DNA of 8,390 bases from CAYTSW01 sp964440605 (GCA_964440605.1 CAYTSW010000121.1:1-8390); one strand, 5' to 3'. Shown: positions 1 through 7,130, counted from the first letter of the stretch. Notes: generated by a model from the letters alone, not told the origin. Made by a program: numbers and translations.

Positions 1-42
1 ACTCATCATCAGGTTGATATCTCTATCCTCCAGCCCTGTTAG

Positions 43-678
43 CAAATACAGGCGTCCAAACCAAGGGGGGCCAACCCGGCCGCCCCCAACTCCCCCGAAC
101 CCGCCGGCCGGACCCTCTGGACCCCCCCCGCCGAAAACGCCGGCTTCTACCCCGACGTCCTGCCCGCGCCCGACGGCAATGGCCGCAATGACCCCTTCTA
201 CCCCTTTGAGTCGCTCCCCGTCGCCGTCGGCGCCGACGACACGCCCGACCTCGCCTTCCAGGACTTCCCCGCACGCCCGATAGCGCGGGGCGAACAGTCC
301 TGGTTCGCGCAACTCGGCCTCGTCGCCGTCTCCACTACCCCCAACCTCGAGATCGACGGCGAGATGTTTTACGAAGTCCGTGCCATCGGCAGCTTCCTCT
401 ACGGCTTCAACTTCGAAGACACCAACGAAAACGGCGTGATCGACGGCATCAGCGAAGTCGTCGCCGATCCCGAGCCGAGCCTCTTCGGCGGCCCCGCCGG
501 AGGATTCATCAACGTCTTCAACGACTTCTTCGACGGCGCCGGCGGGCCCGACGACCTCGCCAGCGGCCGCTACCGCTTCACCGCCAACACCAACGCCTTC
601 ATCCCCACCCCCGGCGTCGCCACCCTCCTCGCCCTCGCCGGGCTCACCTCCATCCGCCGCAGGCGTCTCGCCGCCTGA
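43..678 (+). CDS. PEP-CTERM-like exported protein, 5' end missing
   Basis: The reading frame is open from just after a TAG at 40-42 to the TGA at 676-678 (211 residues), but it contains no ATG, GTG or TTG start before the internal ATG at 364. From about 67 onward nearly every codon ends in C, so real coding sequence begins well before 364. The body has a Ca-binding-like Asp loop DTNENGVID (residues 126-134 counted from 43). The last 28 residues form a sorting-signal-like tail: a Pro-containing motif (IPTPG), a hydrophobic helix (VATLLALAGL) and a basic end (RRRR). In the PEP-CTERM/exosortase scheme such a tail targets an exported protein to the envelope; the exosortase is not in this window. 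The exact function is unknown. The missing start means a gene broken by rearrangement, a frameshift in the G/C homopolymers near 64-130, or an assembly join. I am sure of the frame and the tail, less sure whether the gene is intact in the organism. Confidence 0.7.
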   Translation, partial: QIQASKPRGANPAAPNSPEPAGRTLWTPPAENAGFYPDVLPAPDGNGRNDPFYPFESLPVAVGADDTPDLAFQDFPARPIARGEQSWFAQLGLVAVSTTPNLEIDGEMFYEVRAIGSFLYGFNFEDTNENGVIDGISEVVADPEPSLFGGPAGGFINVFNDFFDGAGGPDDLASGRYRFTANTNAFIPTPGVATLLALAGLTSIRRRRLAA

Positions 679-725
679 GGCCTCGCCCCCGACCCGACAT
701 CTTTTCTCCACCTGGGCGACGCGCC

Positions 726-755
726 CGCGTGCACTCCACACGCGAGCGCGTTTGT
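726..755 (+). terminator. weak terminator candidate after the PEP-CTERM-like gene
   Basis: A 6-bp perfect stem, CGCGTG (726-731) with CACGCG (739-744), has a 7-base loop. It is followed six bases later by a T-rich stretch (TTTGTGCTTGT). It lies 48 bases after the stop at 678. The stem is short and the T-tract interrupted, so this is only a candidate. Confidence 0.3.
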
Positions 756-777
756 GCTTGTCCTGCCCGACCACCCA

Positions 778-816
778 ACAAAAGAGCGGCCCGCCACCTC
801 AACAGTGACGGGCCGC
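778..816 (-). terminator. rho-independent terminator of the nuclease gene
   Basis: GCGGCCCG (786-793) and CGGGCCGC (809-816) form an 8-bp perfect GC stem with a 15-base loop. Read on the minus strand, the stem is followed directly by TCTTTTGTTG. It sits 67 bases past the stop of the minus-strand nuclease gene, as expected for its terminator. The plus-strand side has no T-tract, so it probably acts in one direction. Confidence 0.7.
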
Positions 817-882
817 CGCAAAACACGTCGTCTGTCGAATCAGCCGTCGTGATTCAGTTCAGCCGTCGATTCCTCTCCCGGC

Positions 883-3384
883 TCAGTTGCACCCCGCGAT
901 GCTCTGGCCCGTGTTCAGCGAACCCGGGGAGTCGTCTGCCGGACCCGTCCACGAGAACTCCCCCGCGGCGCAGCCCGAGCCCGTCCGCTGCAGGCTGAAG
1001 CCCACGGGCGTGCTCGAAGTCTCCTCGACAGGCAGGAGGTCGGCGGTCTGACCGTCGGCCGGGCCGTCGGTCGCGGTAAACGTCGACTCGTAGGCGACGA
1101 ACTCGACCAGCGCGCCCTGGGCGTCGACGAGCGCCAGCGCGTCGGGCCCGTTCTGAAGCCCGCCGAACGCGAAGGAGAGCGCACCACCCCCGTTGCTCTC
1201 GTTCGGGATCACGCCCGAGAGCGCGAGCGTCGCGTACTCTCCGCCGCCCGAGCCGTTGTAGCCCACGAGCTCCCAGCCGGTGAGATCGAGCCCAGCGGTG
1301 CCGGCAACCTCGACGAACTCGCCCGTGTCGCCGCCCGTGTTGTCGTAGTGCAGCTCGTTGATCCATGCCGTGCCGCCGCTCGGCTGCGGGTCGCCCCCGC
1401 CGCCCGAGCAGTCGCCGGCCATCTGCTTGGTGTTGAGCATGCCCGGCGAGTCCGCCGCGGGTCCGGACCACGCGAAGTCGCCCGCGACGCAGCCCACGCC
1501 CGTGCGCTGGAGGCTGAAGCCGATCGGCGTCGCCCCCGTCTCGCTCACGCCGACATCCTGCGCCGTCATACCCGCCGCCGCGCCGCTCTTCGCGCTCAGC
1601 GATCCCTCATACGCGATGAACTCCACGACCACCCCCGCGTCATCGACGAGCGCGAGCCCGTCGGGCCCGTTCTGCATCCCGCTGAAGGTGAAGCTCAGCG
1701 CTCCGAGCCCGCCGTCCTCGTCCGGGATCACGCCCGAGAGCGCCACCGAGCCGTACACCCCGCCGTCGGCACCGTTGTAGCCCAGCACCGTCCAGCCGCT
1801 CAGGTCGATCCCGGCGGTGCCGGCGATCTCGACGAACTCGCCCACGTCGCCGCTGGCGTTGTCGTAGTGAAACTCGTTGATCCACGCCACGGGCTGCGCT
1901 GGCGGGTCCATGTCGCCCGCGCAGTCGCCCTCGAGCATCTGCCCGTTGTTCGCGGCTCCCGGTGTCGCCGCCGCCGGCGACCGCCAGGTGAATGCGCTCA
2001 CGCCCGCGCCGGCACCCGCCAACTGAAGCGACGAACCGACGGGCGTCGAGCCCGTCTCCTCCACCAGCAGCGGCGTCGAGGTCATGCCCGCCGCCGGGCC
2101 GCTCGTCGCCACGAACGCGCCCTCGTACGAGATGAACCACCGCACGTTCCCATCCGGGTCAGCGAGCGCCAGCCCGTCCGGGCCGTTCTGCATGCCCGGG
2201 AAGTCGATCGTCACGAACCCGAAGCACGACGTGTCGCTCGGCACCGTGCCCGTGAGACTGATCGTCTCGTACACCGCGCCGTCGTTGCCGTTGTAGCCCA
2301 GCAGCGTCCAGCCCGTCAGGTCCATTTTGGCCAGCGCGACGAGCTCGACGAACTCGCCCGTGTCGCCCCCGGCGTTGTCGTAGTGGAACTCGTTGAGCCA
2401 GGGCGTGTCGCACACGCCGTTGAACACGCAGTCCACCCACTCCGGATGATCGATGAACGGGTTGCGGTTGCCCTGGTACATCTCGATCGCGCTGTTGCGG
2501 AAGGCGTTCACGGCATCCACGGGGTCCTGCTCGTGCCACGCCAGCAGCGCGCTCAGCTCGCCCATGTACCCGATCGTCTTGTTCACGCTCGAGTCGGGGT
2601 TGATCAGCGCCTGGTCGTCCGTCAGCCGGAGGTCGGGCTCGGCCACGCCTTCGATCCCGTGGATGTCGCCCTCGTAGCGCACGTCCATGTAGAGCAGCGC
2701 GCGGGCCACGTCGCCCCGCCGCCCGATCCACGTCTCCCACGTCCCCGTGCCGTCGCGACCGTTGCCCTCGGTCGCGTTGGGCTGCCCGACGCCGCCCTGC
2801 CCATTGTTCACTTCGGTCTTCCGCTCCCCGCACGATCCGCTGGTGCAGAAGCGGTACGGCTTGTTCCCGCGCGAGCCGTTGTAGCTGCCGTCGGCCGCGA
2901 ACAAGTGATGCCCGTCCGTGTAGGGGTAGTTCGCGACCACGTTCCGCGGGAAGCCGTGCGACGAGGGCCACGCGTGCTCACGCTGGTAGTTCGAGTTGCC
3001 CGCGAACGCCTTGGGATACGAGGCGTTGCGGTAGATGTCGAGCACGTTGCTCGGGTTGTTGGGGTTCTCCTCCGCCGCCGCGACCATGTCCCACACGTCC
3101 GGATCGCTCGCGTCGGTGTAGTCCAGCCGCGTGTGGTCATCGATGACGTCGTGCAGCGTCGCGCGCAGGCTCTCGGGCGTGCGCGGGTCCACGCTCGCGT
3201 AGTACCCCGGCGCTGCCCCGCCGCCGGCGCCCGGCCCGAAGCCGGTCGATCGCGCCACCGCGCCCGACTCGAGCAGGCCAAACCCCCCGCCTGCCACGCC
3301 CGACAGACTCAACGCCACGCCCAGACCCACGACCCCGAGCCCGACCGCAACGCGGCCCGTCCAACGCACCGTCTGCTTATTCAT
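883..3384 (-). CDS. secreted endonuclease I family nuclease with three lamin-tail-like domains
   Basis: This is a predicted extracellular DNA/RNA endonuclease of 833 residues, much longer than single-domain EndA-type enzymes (roughly 200-250). Residues 1-35 look like a signal peptide (K/R at 3, 7 and 11, then a V/G/L/A-rich core). The nuclease domain spans about 72-322. It carries the His-Me finger signatures QREHAWP (catalytic-type His at 137) and DGHHLFAADGSYNGSRGN (157-174, with Asn169 and Arg172), which match the endonuclease I family (Pfam Endonuclease_1). Cys pairs at 180/185 and 319/325 could form disulfides after export. Three lamin-tail-like units follow at about 328-487, 501-656 and 674-827, each opening with a W-[IL]-NE-[FL]-HYDN motif. 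There is no C-terminal anchor, so it is probably released or held by the repeats. Likely roles are scavenging phosphate or nucleotides and degrading extracellular DNA (inferred from family). The gene stands alone with its own terminator. A longer in-frame start at 3453 exists, but 3384 (or the adjacent ATG at 3387) fits the signal peptide and ribosome-binding site better. Confidence 0.88.
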   Translation of the reverse strand: MNKQTVRWTGRVAVGLGVVGLGVALSLSGVAGGGFGLLESGAVARSTGFGPGAGGGAAPGYYASVDPRTPESLRATLHDVIDDHTRLDYTDASDPDVWDMVAAAEENPNNPSNVLDIYRNASYPKAFAGNSNYQREHAWPSSHGFPRNVVANYPYTDGHHLFAADGSYNGSRGNKPYRFCTSGSCGERKTEVNNGQGGVGQPNATEGNGRDGTGTWETWIGRRGDVARALLYMDVRYEGDIHGIEGVAEPDLRLTDDQALINPDSSVNKTIGYMGELSALLAWHEQDPVDAVNAFRNSAIEMYQGNRNPFIDHPEWVDCVFNGVCDTPWLNEFHYDNAGGDTGEFVELVALAKMDLTGWTLLGYNGNDGAVYETISLTGTVPSDTSCFGFVTIDFPGMQNGPDGLALADPDGNVRWFISYEGAFVATSGPAAGMTSTPLLVEETGSTPVGSSLQLAGAGAGVSAFTWRSPAAATPGAANNGQMLEGDCAGDMDPPAQPVAWINEFHYDNASGDVGEFVEIAGTAGIDLSGWTVLGYNGADGGVYGSVALSGVIPDEDGGLGALSFTFSGMQNGPDGLALVDDAGVVVEFIAYEGSLSAKSGAAAGMTAQDVGVSETGATPIGFSLQRTGVGCVAGDFAWSGPAADSPGMLNTKQMAGDCSGGGGDPQPSGGTAWINELHYDNTGGDTGEFVEVAGTAGLDLTGWELVGYNGSGGGEYATLALSGVIPNESNGGGALSFAFGGLQNGPDALALVDAQGALVEFVAYESTFTATDGPADGQTADLLPVEETSSTPVGFSLQRTGSGCAAGEFSWTGPADDSPGSLNTGQSIAGCN
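904..2403 (-). repeat. three tandem lamin-tail-like coding repeats
   Basis: Three units of about 155-160 codons lie at 1924-2403, 1417-1884 and 904-1365 (in protein order), inside the nuclease gene. Each has W-[IL]-NE-[FL]-HYDN near the start, then GD-x-GEFVE, GW-x-[LV]-GYNG, a QNGPD-[GA]-LAL motif, an E-[TS]-x-[SA]-TP-[IV]-G motif, and a SPG- or TPG-containing end. Short linkers, Pro- or Gly-rich and containing Asp/Cys, separate them. The first unit is the most divergent; units 2 and 3 are closest, which suggests the most recent duplication. Confidence 0.85.
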
Positions 3385-3392
3385 CATCCTGT

Positions 3393-3397
3393 CCCTC
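3393..3397 (-). promoter_or_regulatory. ribosome-binding site of the nuclease gene
   Basis: On the minus strand GAGGG lies 8 bases before the ATG at 3384 and 5 before the overlapping ATG at 3387. No comparable Shine-Dalgarno sequence was noted for the longer start at 3453, so this site supports the shorter signal-peptide start. Confidence 0.6.
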
Positions 3398-3553
3398 ATC
3401 AGCCGCGACCGCGCGACCGCCGCACACCGACAAGCCACGCCCGTCACGCCCATCCTGTGAAGGCCGGCAAGCTACAACCGCCCATGTTGTTCTCGGACTT
3501 TCACCGCGTGAAGTGTTCGTCAAGGCCCACGTGTCTCTACGACAAGCCGATGA

Positions 3554-3886
3554 CGCCACCCGCGGCTCGACCCGCACCGACTCATCGTTCGTGCTGATGG
3601 CCGCGCCTCGCCCGTCCTCGCGCTCGATCCGCACCAACCGGCTCCCCTCGTACTGCAATCGCGACCGCACCGCCCAGTGCGCATCGCGCACCTCCACGAG
3701 CGTTGGCGACTCACCCCCGCTGTTGGCCCACTCCAGCCTCGTCAGAGCCGCCCGGTCCGAACCGTGTGCCCCGCGCACGCGGGCGATCACCGTCTGGCCA
3801 CCTTCCCGACGCACGAGCGCCTCGTCCCGCCGCAGATCTCCGTCGCCGAAGGCGTCCCGCTCTTCGATCATCGCGAGCACGCGCCC
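3554..3886. other. ambiguous coding trace between the nuclease and the permease remnant
   Basis: This stretch keeps three-base periodicity, but no convincing gene can be assigned. The same codon register is open on both strands. On the plus strand the frame that runs into the permease remnant is open from after the TGA at 3551-3553, with a first GTG at 3677. On the minus strand the antisense frame is open from 4177 to 3377. By base counts, 3541-3720 favours the minus strand (third-position GC about 85%), whereas 3781-3900 favours the plus strand. No start has a Shine-Dalgarno sequence, and I recognise no family in either translation. It may be a decayed gene or an odd 5' extension of the permease. 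The lower-GC stretch around 3470-3530 probably holds the nuclease promoter. Confidence 0.3.
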
Positions 3887-4376
3887 GTGACCACCTCGCC
3901 CCGGCTCACGCGCGAACTCAACCTCTTCCCCGCCGTCGGCCTGGGCCTCGGCTCCATCCTCGGCGTCGGCGTCTTCGTCAGCATCGGCATCGCCGCCGAC
4001 GTCGCCGGGCCCGCGGTCGTGCTGGCCATCGCCCTCGCCGCCCGCCTTCGGCCGCCTCGACGCCGCGGGTCGAAACCCCGCCGCCGCCACGATCGCCGTC
4101 GGTCTCGCCATCGCCGCCGTCGCCGCGACCGGCTCCAGCACGCTCGCGTGGTCGCTCAGCGCCTTCGCCGTGCTCATCTACTACGCCATCACCAATCTCG
4201 CGGCCCTCCGCCTGCCCGCCGCTCGACGCCTCTACCCCGGGTGGATCGCATGGGCTGGTCTCGTCGGCTGCCTCGGGCTGGCATGGTGGGTCGAGCCGCG
4301 AGCGTGGCTCATCGGGCTCGGCCTGCTGATCCTCGGCTTCATCGCGCGTGCGCTGACCCGGCGCCTCACCTCGTAG
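3887..4376 (+). pseudogene. APC-superfamily amino acid permease remnant with internal deletion and frame change
   Basis: From the GTG at 3887 the frame encodes a typical APC permease N-terminus: LTREL, then a Gly-rich first membrane segment with GLGSILGVGVFVSIG, to about 4042. The sequence then switches to the next frame, open to the TAG at 4374-4376. That frame reads like a permease C-terminus: FGRLDAAGRNP, a hydrophobic segment, LAWSLSAFAVLIYYAITNLA, and two more membrane segments (WIAWAGLVGCLGLAWW and AWLIGLGLLILGF). Intact members have about 430-450 residues and around 12 segments; here about 160 residues remain, so most of the middle is gone. The join lies near 4035-4046 in a repetitive GCC/CGCC stretch, which suggests deletion between short repeats. 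No start has a clear Shine-Dalgarno sequence. A working transporter is not expected. Substrate cannot be inferred. Confidence 0.8.
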
Positions 4377-4433
4377 ACAATCGGCACACAGCGCGATGAA
4401 CGGACTTGACCCAGATCCCGTGCGCAACGATGA

Positions 4434-4480
4434 GCCCCCGCGGCCGCCTGTGCACGGCCGCGGGGGCGCTCTTTCTCCCT
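4434..4480 (+). terminator. strong hairpin terminator between convergent genes
   Basis: A 13-bp perfect stem (4434-4446 with 4455-4467; GCCCCCGCGGCCG on the left) has an 8-base loop and is followed by GCTCTTTCTCCC. It lies 58 bases past the permease-remnant stop. The convergent gene ending at 4530 may also use the stem, although on the minus strand the following bases (TCATCGTTGCG) are less T-rich. Confidence 0.75.
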
Positions 4481-4529
4481 CTCTTCTCCTCCAGCAGGTC
4501 TCCCACCCCAAAGCCGCTCCACACCGCCG

Positions 4530-5090
4530 CTACGCGCTCCAGCGCGCCGACTCGCGCAGCAGCCGCTCCTCCCGGAGCATCAAAGCGCTCGTGTACTCCA
4601 CCGGCGCCAGCACCGCGCTGCGCACCACGCCCGACGCCGCCACGTCCTCCCGCGGGAATGTCGGCACCGCGTCCTGCGCGAGATACCTCCACGAGCCCGC
4701 GCCCGACGATGGGTCCAGCTCCAGCGCGAAGTCGAACGCGCTCGTCGAGCGCGACACCTTCAGGATCGGCCGCGCCGCCGAGGGCAGCGTCGCCCGCAGG
4801 GGCTCGACAAGCTTGTCGAACGCCGTCTCCGTCCACACGCCTTCGCCGTCCTGCGCCCGCGCCACGCCCCCGAACGCGAATCGCGCTTCGCGCGTCGCCG
4901 GGTCGATGCTCAGCACCGCCGAGTACGTCGTCGGGAGCAGGTCGCGGCTGGGAAACGCCCGCAGCACACGCCCGTCGAGCAGGGTGACGTTCAGGTTCCG
5001 AGCCGAACTCAGCTCGCCGCCGAGCTCGAGCACCAGCGGAGCGCCCTCGAGCAGGGCGGCAAACCGTTCAGGGGGGATCGTGGGCTGCAT
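4530..5090 (-). CDS. conserved-looking hypothetical protein, 186 residues
   Basis: I do not recognise this protein. The ATG at 5090 is chosen because GGAG (5100-5103) lies 9 bases upstream; the frame stays open to 5240, but that extension reads poorly and overlaps a foldable leader. There is no signal peptide or membrane segment, so it is probably cytoplasmic. Residues 1-80 look like alternating beta-strands and turns (LVLELGGELSSARNLNVTLLDGRVLRAF; YSAVLSIDPATREARFAFGG). Residues 86-112 are a probable helix plus strand (WTETAFDKLVEPLRATL). The C-terminus from 166 is helical and charged (SALMLREERLLRESARW). It stands alone, with the hairpin at 4434-4467 downstream. Codon use matches the neighbouring genes, so it is probably a real native gene. 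Confidence 0.7.
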   Translation of the reverse strand: MQPTIPPERFAALLEGAPLVLELGGELSSARNLNVTLLDGRVLRAFPSRDLLPTTYSAVLSIDPATREARFAFGGVARAQDGEGVWTETAFDKLVEPLRATLPSAARPILKVSRSTSAFDFALELDPSSGAGSWRYLAQDAVPTFPREDVAASGVVRSAVLAPVEYTSALMLREERLLRESARWSA

Positions 5091-5099
5091 CTTTTCAGA

Positions 5100-5103
5100 C
5101 TCC
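5100..5103 (-). promoter_or_regulatory. ribosome-binding site that sets the start at 5090
   Basis: Minus-strand GGAG lies 9 bases before the ATG at 5090, within TTTGGAGTCTGAAAAG. It supports the 186-residue form over the 236-residue extension. Confidence 0.55.
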
Positions 5104-5164
5104 AAAGGGACCGGCGCCGCGAGGCGGGCCCCGTACATGGCATGATCTACAACGTCCGCAGACG

Positions 5165-5214
5165 CCGTCCGGTTCTCCCGGATGGGTGCTTCATCCGACC
5201 CTACATCCGGACGG
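5165..5214 (-). promoter_or_regulatory. two-stem foldable element in the leader of the 186-residue gene
   Basis: On the minus strand an outer 8-bp perfect stem (CCGTCCGG, 5207-5214, pairing with 5165-5172) encloses an inner 6-bp perfect stem (CGGATG, 5192-5197, with CATCCG, 5179-5184). The inner loop has 7 bases, and an asymmetric internal loop (9 and 6 bases) separates the stems. A second small hairpin (CGTC-TGCG-GACG) follows directly. The element ends 75 bases before the ATG at 5090, where a cis-regulatory RNA would sit. It matches no riboswitch class I can name, and it could be a chance fold in GC-rich DNA. Confidence 0.3.
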
Positions 5215-5891
5215 TCAACCCGAGGCTCGGACGCAAGCATGCAAGCATGAAGGTTCTATTCGATCGTCTTGAGCTCGTCGAATGAACATAAAGTAATTGC
5301 GCACGACGATCGTACAGCCAACGCATCGCAGCCCATTCCAAGGCCCCGGTCATCGACGCGGGATCGAAGGTGTGCACGCAGGTACCGCGACGGCTCGCTT
5401 GCCCGGGCGGGTGTGCATGACACACCGACCGGCTCGCGCATGAGCCGTGCTGCTTCATCGCCGGACCGTGAACCCGAGGTCGCCCTCGTGTGCCCGCTCG
5501 CTCGTCCGCCTGCTCTTCCAGGCTCCCGACCCGCGCGGGGTCAGGCGATCGAGGGGCTCTCTGGCTCACCGCCCGGCATGATTCGTCGGGTTCGGCAGCC
5601 AAGATGGACGTCCCCAACATGCACGCTTTTCGTCGAGCACATGGGGCACGTCGTCGCGTGACACATGCCGTGACAGACGCACGAACCCGTCGCGCTCCAC
5701 ATCGTCACGCCCGCACGCTGGCGGGTGACAAGGGCGACGGGCTGGAGGGCGTTGGCGTACACGGCAATCTCGAATGGCGAGACGGTTCAGCCACTTGGCT
5801 GACCATCATCGGCTTACGTGGCCTCAAAAACTAAGCCCAAGCGTCCGCCCGGTCAACCAGAAGAACACTGGAAAGGCGAGAATTTCTCACG
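5215..5891. other. long intergenic region with no supported gene
   Basis: About 680 bases between the leader of the 186-residue gene and the stop at 5892. Several sampled 60-base blocks show no consistent three-base GC periodicity, unlike the genes either side, and the open frames lack ribosome-binding sites. Visible structure includes a tandem GCAAGCAT duplication (5233-5248) and two adjacent hairpins: GGTGTG/CACACC (5410-5426) and CGGCTC/GAGCCG (5430-5447). Positions 5255-5310 are relatively AT-rich and may hold a promoter. I see no tRNA and no clear terminator for the minus-strand gene ending at 5892. Confidence 0.5.
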
Positions 5892-7130
5892 TCACCGCAA
5901 CACCAGCACCGCCGCCCACACCAGGCACGCGTTCACCAGCGTCACCCCCGCGACCATCGCCACCCACTGCCGCTTCGGCTCCGGCACGTATTCCATGGGC
6001 AGGCTGACCGTCGTCGCCACCTTCCACGCCAACCCCCGCGCCCGCTCCAGCGCCGTGTCGCGCGCCCCCTCGGCCTCCACCTTCACCTCGAACGCCGACG
6101 GGTCCACCCCCGCGCCGCCGGTCTCCTCCGCGGCATCCGAGGCCGCCGCGGCTTTCGCCGACGCATCCGCCCCGCTCGGGAGCGCAGACCCATCGTCAAA
6201 CGCCGGCTGGGGCCCGCCGGCCGGCTCGCTCGCCGCGACCAACGGCTCATCGCCGTCCTCGCCCAAAGCATCCATCAATGGCTCGTCGTCATCCTCCCGC
6301 TGCGCCTCCGGCGCCGCCGCCAGACGCTCGTCCAGATCCGCGATGCTCGGACGTTCCGCGCCTTCCGCGTCGTTCGGCGCTGATCCGCCCGACGTCTCGA
6401 CCTCCGCCGCAAGTTCCTCCGCCGCATCGAGCTGGTCGTCCAACTCCGACGCGAGCACATCAGGGTCGACGTCCAGCATGGACGCGTCCACATCGGACGC
6501 CGCACCATCCCCCGCCTCAGACGCCTGCGCCTCCGCGGCCTCGGCTTCCGCGCCCGAAACCGCCGAGTCGTCCGCCTCCGTTCCCGCGGCAGGTGCGGCC
6601 TCGGCGTCAATCGAAGCGTCCGCCTCCGATTGGACTTCTGCATCGGCGTCTGCTTCGGGCGGCGTCGGGGTCTCGGCCTCCGCCTCGCTCGCGGGCGCAT
6701 CAGCCTCGGGCGCCGCCTCGTCCGACGCCGGGTCTTCGCCCAGAGCCGCCGCGGCGTCCGCGAGCACGTCGTCCAACGCCGCGCCCAGGTCCGCCTCCGA
6801 TTCCTTGGGAGCCTCGTCCCCCGCATTCTGGTTCGTCGGAACCGCCCCCCCATCACCGATCACCGCCCCCTCCTCGTCTGCTTCGCTTCCCGCATCCGGG
6901 GGCATGAACTCAGACGCATCGACGAACTCGTCGGCCGCCTCGGCTTCCTCCTGAGCCGCCACCTCCTCCGCCCGATCGCCCCACGGGTCCAGCTCCTCGA
7001 TCGCCGCCGAGAGGTCGCCCAGCAGGTTCTCGACGTCCGCCGCGATGGATGTGCCGTCCTCCACCGCCTCGGCGGCGGTCGGCGTCTCGGTGTTGAGGTC
7101 GGCCTCCGCCGCCCGCGGGTCGTCGCTCAT
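5892..7130 (-). CDS. acidic low-complexity protein with C-terminal membrane anchor
   Basis: This 412-residue protein is dominated by Ala, Glu and Asp. Residues 1-345 are very acidic with few basic residues and are probably mostly disordered, with scattered short amphipathic stretches such as VENLLGDLSAAIEELDPW (33-50), LGAALDDVLADAAAALGEDP (115-134), VLASELDDQLDAAEELAAEV (225-244) and SIADLDERLAAAPEA (262-276). Residues 345-387 are the only ordinary-looking segment (ALERARGLAWKVATTVSLPM, then YVPEPKR). One membrane helix follows at about 389-411, ending in LR. Basic residues just before it and no signal peptide suggest a tail anchor with the acidic part in the cytoplasm. The start at 7130 has an excellent GAGGAG (7136-7141) 5 bases upstream. 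Function unknown; the recurring short helices could be docking motifs. It is divergent from rsmE, sharing a 164-base intergenic region. The conserved part is probably the C-terminal 65 residues. Confidence 0.75.
   Translation of the reverse strand: MSDDPRAAEADLNTETPTAAEAVEDGTSIAADVENLLGDLSAAIEELDPWGDRAEEVAAQEEAEAADEFVDASEFMPPDAGSEADEEGAVIGDGGAVPTNQNAGDEAPKESEADLGAALDDVLADAAAALGEDPASDEAAPEADAPASEAEAETPTPPEADADAEVQSEADASIDAEAAPAAGTEADDSAVSGAEAEAAEAQASEAGDGAASDVDASMLDVDPDVLASELDDQLDAAEELAAEVETSGGSAPNDAEGAERPSIADLDERLAAAPEAQREDDDEPLMDALGEDGDEPLVAASEPAGGPQPAFDDGSALPSGADASAKAAAASDAAEETGGAGVDPSAFEVKVEAEGARDTALERARGLAWKVATTVSLPMEYVPEPKRQWVAMVAGVTLVNACLVWAAVLVLR

Noticed and set aside
3518..3523. TTGACG on the minus strand as a -35 box for the nuclease gene
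   Set aside because: No acceptable -10 hexamer lies 16-18 bases downstream (the best is AAGTCC), so I do not call a promoter.
1348..3597. A 749-residue open frame on the plus strand opposite the nuclease gene
   Set aside because: It is the antisense shadow of the nuclease: Arg/Ala/His-rich, with no family motifs, whereas the minus-strand frame has a signal peptide, catalytic motifs and three repeats.
5091..5240. N-terminal extension of the 186-residue protein to the ATG at 5240
   Set aside because: The ATG at 5090 has GGAG at good spacing, the extension reads as unstructured, and it overlaps a foldable leader.
5233..5248. Tandem GCAAGCAT duplication as a mobile-element target duplication
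   Set aside because: The two copies are adjacent with nothing between them, so this is more simply replication slippage.
5541..5762. A small Cys-rich frame on the minus strand (CVCHGMCHATTCPMC), zinc-ribbon-like at first sight
   Set aside because: There is no codon periodicity in 5581-5640, no Shine-Dalgarno at either possible start, and the Cys spacing does not repeat as in known zinc ribbons.
5818..6954. A 378-residue Ser/Ala-rich open frame on the plus strand
   Set aside because: It is antisense to the acidic protein, which has a strong ribosome-binding site and a membrane anchor; Ser/Ala richness is what Asp/Glu/Ala codons give on the opposite strand.
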